A DNA stretch of 64,000 nucleotides from Clostridiales bacterium (GCA_021202775.1 JAJQCJ010000109.1:1-64000); one strand, 5' to 3'. Positions 1 through 9,656 are shown, counted from the stretch's first letter. Made by a program: numbers and translations. Notes: a model not told the origin generated them from the sequence alone.

Positions 1-1448
1 CTATAACACACAACATCCGTCATCTCGTTGCCGTCATATGTGTAAACATTTCCCTCAATATAAGATGTTGCACTGGCAGAAACAACAAATGCGTAGCAGC
101 TATAGCTAATCTGCGACCCGGTTAAAGTGTCAGTATACACCAGGACGAACATATTTTTAGTATCATACACACTTGTTGTTGTGTCATAGGTGCCGAGATA
201 CCCCGCATTTTCATTTTCCATATCTTGATTTAATATCTGATCTGTAATGGAACTTGAACTTATACCATAGGTATAGTAGATAAACTCATCAAAGGTATAC
301 ACATCAGTCTTGATATAAGGATGTTTATCTGCTTCCGAGGTAATTCCGAGATAGTACTCTGTGTTTTCCTCGTGTTCATTAACTGTCCATATAGTTACCT
401 CAACAGTCATGTTAAGCTGAGTGTTGGTAGTCGTTTGTACCTGGTCTGGCACTATCTCTATGCGGTTTCCATCTTCGTCTTGCATGTACAACTCATATGC
501 AACGCTTTCGGTAATCGAACTCAGAACATAAACCGTTACATGATAACGAATGTTGTTAGAATCCAACTGATTTCCGCTGCCGATAATCAATTCCATTGTA
601 TAAGAGGAAATATCCTCACCGGTAGACATATCAATCGTCTCGTTGTTGCCAATAGTATACTTTTCGTAGACTTCGATTCCGTCTGTATCGTCCTTTATAT
701 ACTTCCAGACGGTAGTCGCAGAGTCAGAAATAGGAACTGAATTGCCATCAGAGTCCAAAAACGAAGTGACAACTGTATCCACGGGCATGACTGCTAATTC
801 ATCTTCAGAATAGTCGCTGAGTACCAGATAGACGTCTGTTTCCTCCAGCGGCAACAGAGACTGAAGGGAAATCCCGTCATTCAGATCCTCATCATCAGAT
901 GACCCGTTCCCCTCATAGCCTTCCTCATCGTCTCCGAACTCGATGACAAAATCGTCAGCGTCATCTTCTTCAGGGGTATCCTCATCGTCCCCAAACTCGA
1001 TGACGAAATCGTCAGCGTCATCTTCTTCGGGATTATCCTCATCGTCCCCAAATACAATGACAAAATCGTCAGAGGAGTCCTCACCATCCTCGCCATCCTC
1101 TTCAGGGGTATCCTCGTCGCCCCCAAACACAATGATGAAATCGTCAGAGGCACCCTCATCATCTTCGTCCTCTTCTGCGGGGGCATTTTCCTCTCCCGCA
1201 TCCTCACCGGTTGCCTCGGACTCCTCTGCATCAGAGACGATTCCCTCATCAGAATCCTCTGATTCCTCTTCTTCAGTGGGGTCCTCTTCGGATTCTTCCT
1301 CATCGGATTCCTCCTCCAATGAAACGGTTCCTGCAGACACTGATTCTTCTAGCGCGGCGGCAGACACGATCAAGGCGGGGCCGCCGGACACTGACAAGGC
1401 CAGTGAGACCGCCAGCAACAGGGCAAGCAGTTTTTTACACTTAATCAT
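1..1448 (-). CDS. Secreted acidic-repeat surface protein (partial, C-terminus outside window)
   Basis: The frame is open from an ATG at 1448 to the window edge and is not listed in the ORF track because no stop lies inside. The start MIKCKKLLALLLAVSLALS is a clear signal peptide. It is followed by a Glu/Asp/Ser-rich linker, four tandem acidic repeats built on DDFVIEFGDDED, and then a more ordinary beta-rich-looking region (about residues 195-482) with no family I recognise. The start overlaps the kinase stop codon (ATGATTAA), so it is translationally coupled to the kinase gene and is probably the last known member of the Tad/FHA/kinase operon. The location suggests an exported substrate, adhesin or ligand of the pilus or kinase system, but that is inference. 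The acidic repeats could bind Ca2+ or act as a spacer. Confidence 0.8.
   Translation of the reverse strand, partial: MIKCKKLLALLLAVSLALSVSGGPALIVSAAALEESVSAGTVSLEEESDEEESEEDPTEEEESEDSDEGIVSDAEESEATGEDAGEENAPAEEDEDDEGASDDFIIVFGGDEDTPEEDGEDGEDSSDDFVIVFGDDEDNPEEDDADDFVIEFGDDEDTPEEDDADDFVIEFGDDEEGYEGNGSSDDEDLNDGISLQSLLPLEETDVYLVLSDYSEDELAVMPVDTVVTSFLDSDGNSVPISDSATTVWKYIKDDTDGIEVYEKYTIGNNETIDMSTGEDISSYTMELIIGSGNQLDSNNIRYHVTVYVLSSITESVAYELYMQDEDGNRIEIVPDQVQTTTNTQLNMTVEVTIWTVNEHEENTEYYLGITSEADKHPYIKTDVYTFDEFIYYTYGISSSSITDQILNQDMENENAGYLGTYDTTTSVYDTKNMFVLVYTDTLTGSQISYSCYAFVVSASATSYIEGNVYTYDGNEMTDVVCY
921..1148 (-). repeat. Four tandem acidic protein repeats
   Basis: Translation of the minus strand gives four consecutive units of about 19-24 residues with the core DDF(V/I)I(V/E)FG(D/G)DED followed by a (T/N)PEED spacer. 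The DNA copies are nearly identical, which explains the Ser-rich and Arg/Lys-rich shadow ORFs on both strands here. Copy number may vary between strains. Confidence 0.85.
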
Positions 1449-4443
1449 TGTTCAGTTCTCCTTTCAGTTCTTGTGCATATTGGGTCAGTTGCTCTATATT
1501 ATAAATGCGTGAGGAACGCACATTGCCGCTGGGATAGTCAAAATAGAGAGTTTCTCCCTGCACATCGCTGAGATAAGGCAGATCCGCCAGCACCTCACAC
1601 TGCTTGTTGAGAAGTTGCCCGTAGAAATCTCCATCGGTAGTGATGTATTGAACCACAAGGAAGTCCTCCACTTGGGTAACATAAGTTAGATAGGCGTCTT
1701 CCTCCAACTGATAGAGGAGGTTCCCTGTTTTCAGACTGTATACCTGAGCCGCTCCGTGTAACGGGGATTCAATACGGTACAGCTCCGTTTCAAAAATTTC
1801 CACCAGTGATTCGTCCGGCGCATCGCCCTGATCCTCCCAGAGCAGGGTGCCATCCTCCGCGCTATAAGCTGCCACAGTTCCATCGTAGTAGGTTACTTCC
1901 AGGCGGTCTCCATCCTCATCACGGATATACTGCTGGTCGTAAACCTGTTCTGCGTCTGGCAAATCAACCTCAATGATCAGAGTACCATCCTGGCTATAGA
2001 GCCGAAACTGATCGTAGGAAAATAACATCAAGGTGCTGCCATCGGCGCTAACACGGGCCTCACTGTGTTCGTAGGATGAATCATAGGAAAACAGCTCTGC
2101 TTCCGTATGGCTTTCGTACTTTAGCACCCGGATTACGGAGGAATTCTGGCTCCCCACCAAGGCAGTGTCTCCGGTCAATAGAAGGAAATCAGCGCTGATA
2201 TCACTCTCAAAGCTGGATATCTGTGCAGCGTTCCCGTCAAAGAAAGAAAATCCGGAAGCTGTTGCGATTATTGTATGGCTCCCATCAGAGTCAAAGGCAA
2301 GGATATCCTCCTTGGTGGTGACGAGGGCGGTCTGATCGCCCGTGGCCGGATCGATTTTCACCAAAATGTTGTCCTGCTGAACATAGATACCGTTCTTGTC
2401 TGTCTGAACGCTGTACGCACTGTCAAGGGACTGGAATCCACCTGTCTGCTCCATTGTGTCGGTGTCAACGATTGCAAAAACCGATGATGTGGAGGACGAT
2501 GCGGAAAATGCGAGGTATTGCTGACTGAATCCTCCCTCAAAGTGGGTATAGCCAGAGCCTACATCCAAAAGGGTCGTTATGGTTCCCTCATCTGTCAGGG
2601 CAAATATTTGCAGAGAGCCGTCTTCAAAACTGACTGCCAACAGCGTACCGTCTTGATTCAATGCGAATAGATTGTCGTTAGGGTTGAGGAAAATGTCGTT
2701 TGTTGTTACCTGTTGGCAGGCTCCCTGAAAGTCAACGGTGCATTGCACGCTGCCGTCTGCAGCGCTGTACACCGTAGCAAAGGTTTCATCCCTGTATACT
2801 GCGGCCACGCAACTTCCATCTGCGGAAATGGCAATGCCCGTTGCCAGGCCTCCCGTCCACAAGGTTTTCCCTGCTGCAATGCTGTAGGCGGTCAACCCAT
2901 CCTCTCCGGCGTAGAGAAGGGTATCTTCATCTAAGTACACAATCTCAGCCAGGGCGGAATCCACAGTTGGCAGTGTTGCCAAGGTTTCACATGTCTCAGT
3001 ATCGATAATGACCAGATTCTGCGTATAGAGGCAGGCGGCGGTGCCGCCCTCCGGTGAGAGAGCCAGATTCAAAGGCTCTGAGGACAGTTCGATGATTTCA
3101 TAGGATTTGTAACCGTCTGAGAGGTCATATACACCGGTTGCACTGGCCAGTGCCCGCTGTGCCTCCGCCGTTTTTTCTGGTTGCAACAGGTTGGTTCCTG
3201 TGGGCAGCGCCTGGAGTGCATAGTCCAGAGCAGCAGCCGTGTCCCCGTTTGCCAGAGCATTTTGGGAGTATTCGGCGAGCTTGAGCCATTGCTCGGTGGT
3301 TTGCATACGTTTTAGCCCCACAAAAGCAGACGCAACCCCCAGCGCAAAACAAATGGTCAACAACGTACAAACCACAGCGTTTTGTCGCTTTTGCCGCCTG
3401 ACGCGGATATCGTTTTCCCAAAGATGTGTAAGCGCCGACAGCATCTCATCCGCCGTCTGGTAGCGAAGGTCTGGGTTGGGGTTCATCGCCTTTGTAATGA
3501 TGGCAACGATTTGCGGGCTGAACTCCTGGGGCGATAGAGGGATAACCGATTTGGCGTCTTTAGCGGGCCTGTGGCCACTGAGCAGATGATAGAAGGTGGC
3601 GCCGACCATATAAATGTCCGAACGGACATCCGGGGCGATGCGCTTTTTGGAAATGACACTGCTGGACTGCTGACTGTGGGATGCCTGCGGCGTAAAACTA
3701 TTTTCTGTGCCCCAATTCTGACGGCCATTCGGCAGGCTCCCAGTAATTGTGTTCTCGTTCTGTGGCAATGCGACTGTGGAGTCATCCACATCTGCGTTTC
3801 CTTCTGCTGAGTGTACGCCGGACGGTATCGTTTCGGTTTCCCCATTTAACTCCGCCGTGGCGGTGTCCGCATTTTGCGTTCCGCTGCCGAAGGAGTAATC
3901 AAGCCCGTAGTGTTCAGGAGACGCATAGCCTTCGCTTCGTCCGATGGCGACATCTTCGCCCAGCGCAAGGGCAATATTAAAGTCGATCAGACAAATATCC
4001 CCATTTGGCCGCAGCATCAGGTTTGCCGGTTTGATGTCGCTGTGGACAAACCCCTTGGGCGGTGAACCGTGTGTCGGACTGTGAAGATAGCTCAGCGCTT
4101 CCAGCAACTGTCTGACCCAATAAATCACCTGGGGCTGGGAAAATCGCTCTCCTCTTTTCAGCGGCTTGTCTAAGCTTTCTCCTTCGATGAAATCAATGAC
4201 AGTGTAAACAGTCATTCCTTCCCGAAAGAAGTCATATACCTGGGGGATGTAGGGATGATTTAATTCCTTTAGCACATCCACTTCCCGGCGCAGAATGTTC
4301 AAAGGTGTGGACAATTCCCGCTTATCTGCTTTCAGGACGACTTTTTTCCCCAGTCGCAAGTGATCTGCCAGGTAGACATTGCCACCGCCACCATATCCTA
4401 TCTTTTTTATGATTCTGTATGTGGATGCAATTATTTCAGCCAT
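1441..4443 (-). CDS. Membrane Ser/Thr protein kinase with extracellular propeller-like sensor
   Basis: This is a 1000-residue protein. The kinase domain (about 8-340) shows the Gly loop GYGGGGNVY, a VAIK-like Lys in VVLKADK, the catalytic loop HSDIKPANL and the metal loop as DFN instead of DFG. An insertion of about 90 residues, rich in Ser/Thr/Asn/Gln, lies between the P+1 segment (GYASPEHYG) and helix F (RSDIYMVG). One membrane segment (about 355-378) is followed by an external part of about 600 residues with repeated short beta-blade motifs like WD40 or PQQ propellers. The ATG at 4443 has a GGAGAGAGGA ribosome site; the longer ORF start at 4482 does not. It sits next to two FHA genes, whose products normally read phospho-threonine, so it is probably the kinase of that module. 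The ligand is unknown. Confidence 0.9.
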   Translation of the reverse strand: MAEIIASTYRIIKKIGYGGGGNVYLADHLRLGKKVVLKADKRELSTPLNILRREVDVLKELNHPYIPQVYDFFREGMTVYTVIDFIEGESLDKPLKRGERFSQPQVIYWVRQLLEALSYLHSPTHGSPPKGFVHSDIKPANLMLRPNGDICLIDFNIALALGEDVAIGRSEGYASPEHYGLDYSFGSGTQNADTATAELNGETETIPSGVHSAEGNADVDDSTVALPQNENTITGSLPNGRQNWGTENSFTPQASHSQQSSSVISKKRIAPDVRSDIYMVGATFYHLLSGHRPAKDAKSVIPLSPQEFSPQIVAIITKAMNPNPDLRYQTADEMLSALTHLWENDIRVRRQKRQNAVVCTLLTICFALGVASAFVGLKRMQTTEQWLKLAEYSQNALANGDTAAALDYALQALPTGTNLLQPEKTAEAQRALASATGVYDLSDGYKSYEIIELSSEPLNLALSPEGGTAACLYTQNLVIIDTETCETLATLPTVDSALAEIVYLDEDTLLYAGEDGLTAYSIAAGKTLWTGGLATGIAISADGSCVAAVYRDETFATVYSAADGSVQCTVDFQGACQQVTTNDIFLNPNDNLFALNQDGTLLAVSFEDGSLQIFALTDEGTITTLLDVGSGYTHFEGGFSQQYLAFSASSSTSSVFAIVDTDTMEQTGGFQSLDSAYSVQTDKNGIYVQQDNILVKIDPATGDQTALVTTKEDILAFDSDGSHTIIATASGFSFFDGNAAQISSFESDISADFLLLTGDTALVGSQNSSVIRVLKYESHTEAELFSYDSSYEHSEARVSADGSTLMLFSYDQFRLYSQDGTLIIEVDLPDAEQVYDQQYIRDEDGDRLEVTYYDGTVAAYSAEDGTLLWEDQGDAPDESLVEIFETELYRIESPLHGAAQVYSLKTGNLLYQLEEDAYLTYVTQVEDFLVVQYITTDGDFYGQLLNKQCEVLADLPYLSDVQGETLYFDYPSGNVRSSRIYNIEQLTQYAQELKGELNND

Positions 4444-4482
4444 AACGCAATTCCTCTCTCCGTTAGCCACTTTCGGTTGCAA

Positions 4483-4644
4483 TTATTGCTCGGAGACCGG
4501 AGGGCCATATTCCTTCTCTAACTGTGCGTTCAATCGTGCCGATTTATGGCGGGAAATGCACAAATAAAGAAGAAGTAAAAGAAGAGAAGCAGCTGCAGCC
4601 GCGATACCGCCATAAAACATGAGTTCTCTTACGGGCAAATTCAT
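4483..4644 (-). CDS. Small single-pass membrane protein, 53 aa
   Basis: Too short for the ORF track. The minus strand reads MNLPVRELMFYGG, then an Ala/Leu-rich membrane helix (about residues 13-30), then a charged cytoplasmic-looking tail ending in GPPVSEQ. A good ribosome site (AAGGGAG) precedes the ATG. The stop lies 39 bases before the kinase start and the gene follows the DUF6382-like FHA gene by 35 bases, so it is co-transcribed with both. I do not recognise a family. The spacing, ribosome site and clean membrane helix make it a likely real gene, perhaps an accessory subunit of the kinase or pilus base. Confidence 0.65.
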   Translation of the reverse strand: MNLPVRELMFYGGIAAAAASLLLLLLYLCISRHKSARLNAQLEKEYGPPVSEQ

Positions 4645-4679
4645 ATTGAAAAGCTCCCTTCTATTCGAACCCGCACGTT

Positions 4680-5837
4680 TTACCGGCTGAGTAAGAATAC
4701 AAATTCTTCGTTGGCAAGACGAATGCTGGTAGCGTCAGTCAACAGGACTTCATGATTGCTGTCGATGAGATTTCTGTTAACATAGGTGTGATTTTTGGAG
4801 TTTGTATCCACAATGAAGAAATCATCACCGCGTCGAATGATTTTAGCGTGATACCGGCTCACTGCTGGATTACCGTCAATACGGTAATCGACATCGTGGT
4901 AGCTTTTCCCAATCCTAAATTCCATTCTTGTGATTTCAATTTTTTCGGATGTGGATTGTCGCCGCAGGAAGCCGCGAACGGTCGGCTTGTTACGGGGAAG
5001 AGGCGTTGTAAGTTCCTCCTCTGCCTGAATCGCATCCATCTGGCCAAGAAGGCCGTCCTTTTGAAGCAGCACGGTTCCGCTGTCAGGAACAGGTTCGCTG
5101 TTTCGCCGGAGGATAATCTGGCCTGGTACAGAGCGATTCTGTTCCCCGGAAAATACCGTATGATCCAGTTGTGCCGGAGTTGTTCTATCGTTGTGTCGCA
5201 GGACGTCAGGGCCGGATGATGCGCGGTTCTGTGTACTGCGTTCCAGAACAACCGGTGCAGCGTTGCTTTTACTTCTTTCTACGGCGGAGCGAACAAGGGC
5301 TTTCTTGATTTCCTCGGAGAAATCCCTCGGGGCAAATACAGTTCCAGCCAGATAATCTATTAACGCCTGATACTGGGCCGCAGGTGGGCGGCAGTCTGCC
5401 GAAAGGAATGAAACGACACTGGAACAGTATTCTCGGAACGAAACAGCCCCGTCCTTTTGGCCCCCGCAAGGTACACAGATCAGAAAAACCCGTTTTTCCT
5501 GATCTACATAGATATACCTGTCATCAAAGACAAGTTGACCTTCCTCAATCATATATTCTTGCAGAGTGTCGACAATGGATGCAATCTGTCCCAACAACTC
5601 CAACGGATTCCCCCCATTGCCCGGCTCCGACAGGTATTGAACAAACGGCTGTTTTCCTGTAATATCAAACTGAAACCTGGGGATACCATCTACCTGCTGC
5701 ATTATCATAGGCAGCAAGCCAGAGATGCGGTTATTCGCCATCATACCTAATGAAACAGTATCTACTGTCTCATCCGGCTGCAATCCGCAAATCAGGAACT
5801 GAGATCTACCAATCGTCTTTTCCTCGAAAGTTCTCAA
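4680..5837 (-). CDS. DUF6382-like/FHA domain protein
   Basis: A 385-residue protein with an N-terminal domain of about 170 residues that resembles the DUF6382 domain often found before FHA domains in Firmicutes. A low-complexity linker (about 185-300) follows, then a C-terminal FHA domain (about 305-385). FHA signatures are visible: FRIGKS, SRYHAKI and NSKNHTYVN, the residues that bind phospho-threonine. The start is TTG at 5837, seven bases after AGGAGG; the nearby ATG hits a stop at once. It is likely cytoplasmic and likely binds a phosphorylated partner of the kinase encoded just downstream. Family membership of the N-terminal domain is from memory of its look; the FHA call is firm. Confidence 0.85.
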   Translation of the reverse strand: MRTFEEKTIGRSQFLICGLQPDETVDTVSLGMMANNRISGLLPMIMQQVDGIPRFQFDITGKQPFVQYLSEPGNGGNPLELLGQIASIVDTLQEYMIEEGQLVFDDRYIYVDQEKRVFLICVPCGGQKDGAVSFREYCSSVVSFLSADCRPPAAQYQALIDYLAGTVFAPRDFSEEIKKALVRSAVERSKSNAAPVVLERSTQNRASSGPDVLRHNDRTTPAQLDHTVFSGEQNRSVPGQIILRRNSEPVPDSGTVLLQKDGLLGQMDAIQAEEELTTPLPRNKPTVRGFLRRQSTSEKIEITRMEFRIGKSYHDVDYRIDGNPAVSRYHAKIIRRGDDFFIVDTNSKNHTYVNRNLIDSNHEVLLTDATSIRLANEEFVFLLSR

Positions 5838-5875
5838 AACATTCCCTCCTGTCTATGCTCACCACGTTTCAGGCG

Positions 5876-6553
5876 CTACTGCTTCGCGCAGTGGAAAACA
5901 AATTGCTCTACGCCAAGTGTGATGGCAGTGTTATCTTTTAGCAGGGCTTTTTCATTCCGCTGAATTGGTCTGTCATTCAGGTACACACCGTTTGTCGAAT
6001 GGATGTCTTTGATATAGAATGCGCCGTTCTCAAAGGTGATTTCTGCGTGCAGACCAGATACCGTAGGGGCGTCAACCAATTTCAAATCTGCTTGGGGCGA
6101 GTCGCGTCCGATACGAAAGACTGGCTTATTGATTTCTACCTGACGGCCATAGCTGATGCAGTCCAACGTCGCTCGCGGAATAAAGACATCATCATGGTTG
6201 ACGAACACCGTTCCTCCAAAGTTGCCTTCCAAATCAGGCTGATCCTTTTGCAGAGGCTGTAGCTGTGGTTGAGGTTGCGGTTGCGGCTGTGGTTGAGGAG
6301 AGGACTGAGTAAAAGAGGAAACGCTTTTGGTCTGTTTCCTTGCCTCTTTCTGGGCCTTGTATGCTGCGGCATTCTCCTTGCTGTAGTGTTGCAGCAGCCA
6401 GAACAGGGTAATCGGCTTATCGCCCAACAGCCGCTTATAAGACCCTTCCGAATCGTCTGCAGGTGTATTCGAATAGCTGCCGGAGTTGTTCTGATGCCCG
6501 GTTTGTCCTGGGATATTGAAACCGTACCCGTTTTGGTTTTCGCTTTTTGCCAT
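5876..6553 (-). CDS. FHA domain protein with Pro-Gln linker
   Basis: A 225-residue protein. Residues 1-80 are polar with a short KRLLGDKPITLFWLLQHY segment, then a (PQ)n linker (about 84-100), then an FHA domain (about 140-222) with FRIGRD, SGLHAEI and STNGVYLNDR. These are the canonical FHA phospho-threonine-binding motifs. It lies between the last TadE-like gene (12 bases) and the second FHA gene. In other bacteria FHA proteins next to Ser/Thr kinases gate secretion or pilus assembly. A role in coupling kinase signalling to the Tad machine is an inference from context. Confidence 0.9.
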   Translation of the reverse strand: MAKSENQNGYGFNIPGQTGHQNNSGSYSNTPADDSEGSYKRLLGDKPITLFWLLQHYSKENAAAYKAQKEARKQTKSVSSFTQSSPQPQPQPQPQPQLQPLQKDQPDLEGNFGGTVFVNHDDVFIPRATLDCISYGRQVEINKPVFRIGRDSPQADLKLVDAPTVSGLHAEITFENGAFYIKDIHSTNGVYLNDRPIQRNEKALLKDNTAITLGVEQFVFHCAKQ

Positions 6554-6565
6554 AATAAACCCACC

Positions 6566-7108
6566 TTATGCCCATTTTTTTGCCGTTATGGATTGGTTCA
6601 TTGATATTTTACCCAGCCCTAAAACATCGATTGGGTACTGGATTTTGTACGAAATTGTCACAGTTATGTTTCCATCGCTTTCAGTTACCTGGAAGGAGAT
6701 GCCGTCCAAACCATCTACAATACTGAGCGATTTTAACTTCTTAGCGGCAGCATCTTCATCGCCTCCGGTCAGATAACCAATGAAGCGTTTTTTCACTGTG
6801 CTGCTTGTTGCCGCAGTCGTAGAGGAAAAATATTCGCTGTTGTCCATCCGAGCAATGTCCAGCACCATATCGGTCAGACTGTTCCAGAACGTTGTGATAT
6901 CAGACGTATCATAGGACGACACGTTTTCTGTTAGATAAGCATCCATCGCCAGACTGTCAGTGGCCTGAATCAAGGCGTGCGTGATCGTGTTTTGTGCGTT
7001 TACAATTACAAAGATGCTATAGATAAATACGATCACCAAGATAAAAAACGGCAAAACAATGCTGGTTTCCAAGAGGATACTCCCGCGTTCTTCTCGCTTC
7101 ACATTCAT
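6566..7108 (-). CDS. TadE-like minor pseudopilin
   Basis: 180 residues from the ATG at 7108, which has an AAAAGGGGAC ribosome site; the ORF-track start 60 bases upstream has none. The N-terminus ERGSILLETSIVLPFFILV is the TadE signature: a short charged leader, a Glu and one membrane helix. The rest would be outside the cell, with a hydrophobic-polar pattern typical of pseudopilins. It follows the large DUF5702-like gene by 16 bases. TadE-type proteins prime or tip the Flp pilus and are cut by the prepilin peptidase; the peptidase here is encoded at 13129-13851. Confidence 0.85.
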   Translation of the reverse strand: MNVKREERGSILLETSIVLPFFILVIVFIYSIFVIVNAQNTITHALIQATDSLAMDAYLTENVSSYDTSDITTFWNSLTDMVLDIARMDNSEYFSSTTAATSSTVKKRFIGYLTGGDEDAAAKKLKSLSIVDGLDGISFQVTESDGNITVTISYKIQYPIDVLGLGKISMNQSITAKKWA

Positions 7109-7124
7109 GCTCTGTCCCCTTTTG

Positions 7125-9656
7125 TCAATAGCCGAAGTAGCCAGTCTGATGGAATCGGAAAAGTCCATTTGCTGTCAATGTATCCAAGTTCAACATGGGA
7201 TTTAACGTAAAGGTCACGTCGGCGTAAACGGTGGTGTATGCCTGAGTTAGTGCAAACCCTATTCCACTATAATAGGCAGCAGATTCCATTTGCACGATGT
7301 TTTGCAATCGTTTCAACAAAGTATCCTTGTCCACTGTCAACATCAGAAGTAGCATGGCGTGTTCTTCATATTTCATTTTCATAATGCCATCAAAACTCAT
7401 ATCTTTATAGTCAAGTAGTTTAGAATTCGCAGCTTTGTTAATGTTGTCCCTGAGCTGAGTCTCCTGTTGGGTAGTAATATCAGCGCAGCTGAGGAGATCC
7501 TGTAACATCTGGTACATTCCGGTGGGCGTCATATAAACGAAGTTTTTGATCAGATAAATGTTGCCACCATTGACCAACAGAAGCGTATCGACCAACGGCT
7601 CTGCAATCATCAGAACAACATAGACAACCCAAGATGCCGGACCCGCTAAAGACGCTTGCAGCTGCACATCCCCATCTGAAAAGACTGTGCCGATGTTGAG
7701 AATAAAACGCTCGATATAAAGAGCCATGAAAACAGCGGTCTGGTTGCCTATTTCGCTATTTGTTCCCCCCAGCAGGTACTCCAGCTCTGCACCGTAGAAT
7801 GTCGATTTACTGACAGATTGCGATTCTCCAGAGGCGTAGGAGAGCAGAGACCCTGCTATGGTAGCACTGGGAATGCCGTCTCCATTCAACTGGGCAACTT
7901 TTTTGTAACTGTAACCAGACAGGGAACTCCCACTGGTCGCGTTGGTTCGGTTCGGCAGATTGTAAGTAGAGTAGGCAGCCAGCAGGTAATAACGCCCCAG
8001 GTCACCGGACGCCAACATTTCAACTAAAGCCACCAGTTGTACAATCATATCTGCCAGGAATGTGATGATCCCAGCAATCAGTTCCACCAATCCTTTGATC
8101 AGGTTGTAAAGGGCGGTCACAACACTTTTAATGGCTTCTATAATTTGCTTAAATCCGCTTACAGTTGCCAGACTCTCTGCTGCATCAATCAGATTCTGCC
8201 CTGCATCCAAAATGCTGTTAATGCTTGCGGTGGCAAGCGAGGCATATAGTTCCGCACCGGAGTTGTAATTGCTGCTAACCTCTGCATTCAAGCTGCTGTC
8301 ATAGACACCGCTCAGTCCGCACAGATTCTTTGCTAAGCTGATATAGCTGCTTAGACTAAGGCTCGTCGTAGAATCCAACGTTGTTTTTGCTGCAAGCGTG
8401 GATGCCAGTTCTCCTAAGCGTTCAACAACACCACTACTTGAGGAAGTAAAGGATGTGTCAATGGGCCAATATCCCGCTTCCTTTAGCCAGGAAGTGAGTT
8501 CTGTGTCACTCCAGGAAGAATCCACCCAGGTCGCAACAAAGCTGTTTGACAGTAAATTGATCTGCGTATTCAGCGCACTGTCGATTTCAGCTGCCTTCGA
8601 TTCGTAATCGGAGCCAAACAAAGTTTCAAATACGCTTACAATATCATCAACTGTTTCGGAAATCCAGTCAACGGTAGACGAACTGACTGTGGCAGATGTT
8701 CCCGAAACACCGGTAGAATTCACTTTTGAAACACTGTTGGAAGCAGATTGAATTTTTGTCCATGATGTGGTGATCGCGGAGGAATAACTGCTAAAGTCAG
8801 ACTTCAACGTGCTGGCTGCGCTTTTATAGGATTTTTGTGCGCTGTTGACTGCTTCCAACGCCTCTTTCACCTCTGCGGTATCGTAGACCTCTGCCGTATC
8901 AGATGTTGTTTCGGCGTCTCCTTCTTCTGCAGAGGTTGCAACCTTCTCCTCTGCTGTTTTGATTGCTTCGACAAGCGCTTGAATCTTTTCCTGAAAAGTG
9001 CTATATTTTGATTGGTAGTCAGCCAGTGAATCTTGATACGTTTCCGCCTTATCTTTTAGCGTTACAACAGCATCCAGCATATCTGTAACAGCCTCAGTTG
9101 CTGAAGCGGTCCCACTTGCCATAGCTTCAATATTTCTGAGCTGCTTCGCTGTATCTTCGCCCAGAATTTTATTTTGCAATTCCGTCAGTGCTTCGCTGAT
9201 GTTCAAATTTTCAGTCAGGCTTTTCACCGGTGCGCTGACCTCAGCATATTCCAAAATCTGCTGTTCGAAAATATCTACATCTGAAAGGGCGTAAGCGCCG
9301 TTGGCACTGACGGAATCCACGGTGGCAGAGCTGCCCAGGGCGTTGGTGTTCAGGTTGATATATTCTGACATCGTCGCAGTAATATCGGTGTCCTGTGCCA
9401 CAGCCAATAATCCGAAACGTTCTTCCAAATAGGAGTCATAGTTGGCGATAGTAGATAACCCTGCACTGTCTAATATCTCCTGAAGCAATTCCACCGCATT
9501 TTGATAACGGACGGACTCCACTAACAGCGCGGAGATTGAGAGCAACGGGATCATGCAGATCGCCAAAAAAATGGAAACTGCGCCTTTTGTACCGTTGACA
9601 TAGCGGTGACTCCACTGGTTCCAACACCGAAAGGCTTCTTGCAGCTTCTCTTTCAT
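7125..9656 (-). CDS. Large TadG-type protein (DUF5702-like)
   Basis: 843 residues. The start has GTKGAVSIFLAICMIPLLSI, a TadG/DUF5702-type membrane helix near residue 23-45. A long external region rich in Ser/Ala/Thr/Glu with heptad-like coiled-coil stretches (about 160-300) follows. Two more hydrophobic blocks lie at about 505-555 and 660-700, and the C-terminus is polar. Such proteins recur in Clostridia Tad loci between two TadE genes, exactly the arrangement here. Probable role: a surface or assembly component of the Flp pilus anchored in the membrane. Exact function in this family is not established. Confidence 0.8.
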   Translation of the reverse strand: MKEKLQEAFRCWNQWSHRYVNGTKGAVSIFLAICMIPLLSISALLVESVRYQNAVELLQEILDSAGLSTIANYDSYLEERFGLLAVAQDTDITATMSEYINLNTNALGSSATVDSVSANGAYALSDVDIFEQQILEYAEVSAPVKSLTENLNISEALTELQNKILGEDTAKQLRNIEAMASGTASATEAVTDMLDAVVTLKDKAETYQDSLADYQSKYSTFQEKIQALVEAIKTAEEKVATSAEEGDAETTSDTAEVYDTAEVKEALEAVNSAQKSYKSAASTLKSDFSSYSSAITTSWTKIQSASNSVSKVNSTGVSGTSATVSSSTVDWISETVDDIVSVFETLFGSDYESKAAEIDSALNTQINLLSNSFVATWVDSSWSDTELTSWLKEAGYWPIDTSFTSSSSGVVERLGELASTLAAKTTLDSTTSLSLSSYISLAKNLCGLSGVYDSSLNAEVSSNYNSGAELYASLATASINSILDAGQNLIDAAESLATVSGFKQIIEAIKSVVTALYNLIKGLVELIAGIITFLADMIVQLVALVEMLASGDLGRYYLLAAYSTYNLPNRTNATSGSSLSGYSYKKVAQLNGDGIPSATIAGSLLSYASGESQSVSKSTFYGAELEYLLGGTNSEIGNQTAVFMALYIERFILNIGTVFSDGDVQLQASLAGPASWVVYVVLMIAEPLVDTLLLVNGGNIYLIKNFVYMTPTGMYQMLQDLLSCADITTQQETQLRDNINKAANSKLLDYKDMSFDGIMKMKYEEHAMLLLMLTVDKDTLLKRLQNIVQMESAAYYSGIGFALTQAYTTVYADVTFTLNPMLNLDTLTANGLFRFHQTGYFGY

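Noticed and set aside
943-1512. Ser-rich 189-residue plus-strand ORF
   Set aside because: It is the reverse reading of the acidic repeats of the secreted protein; no ribosome site.
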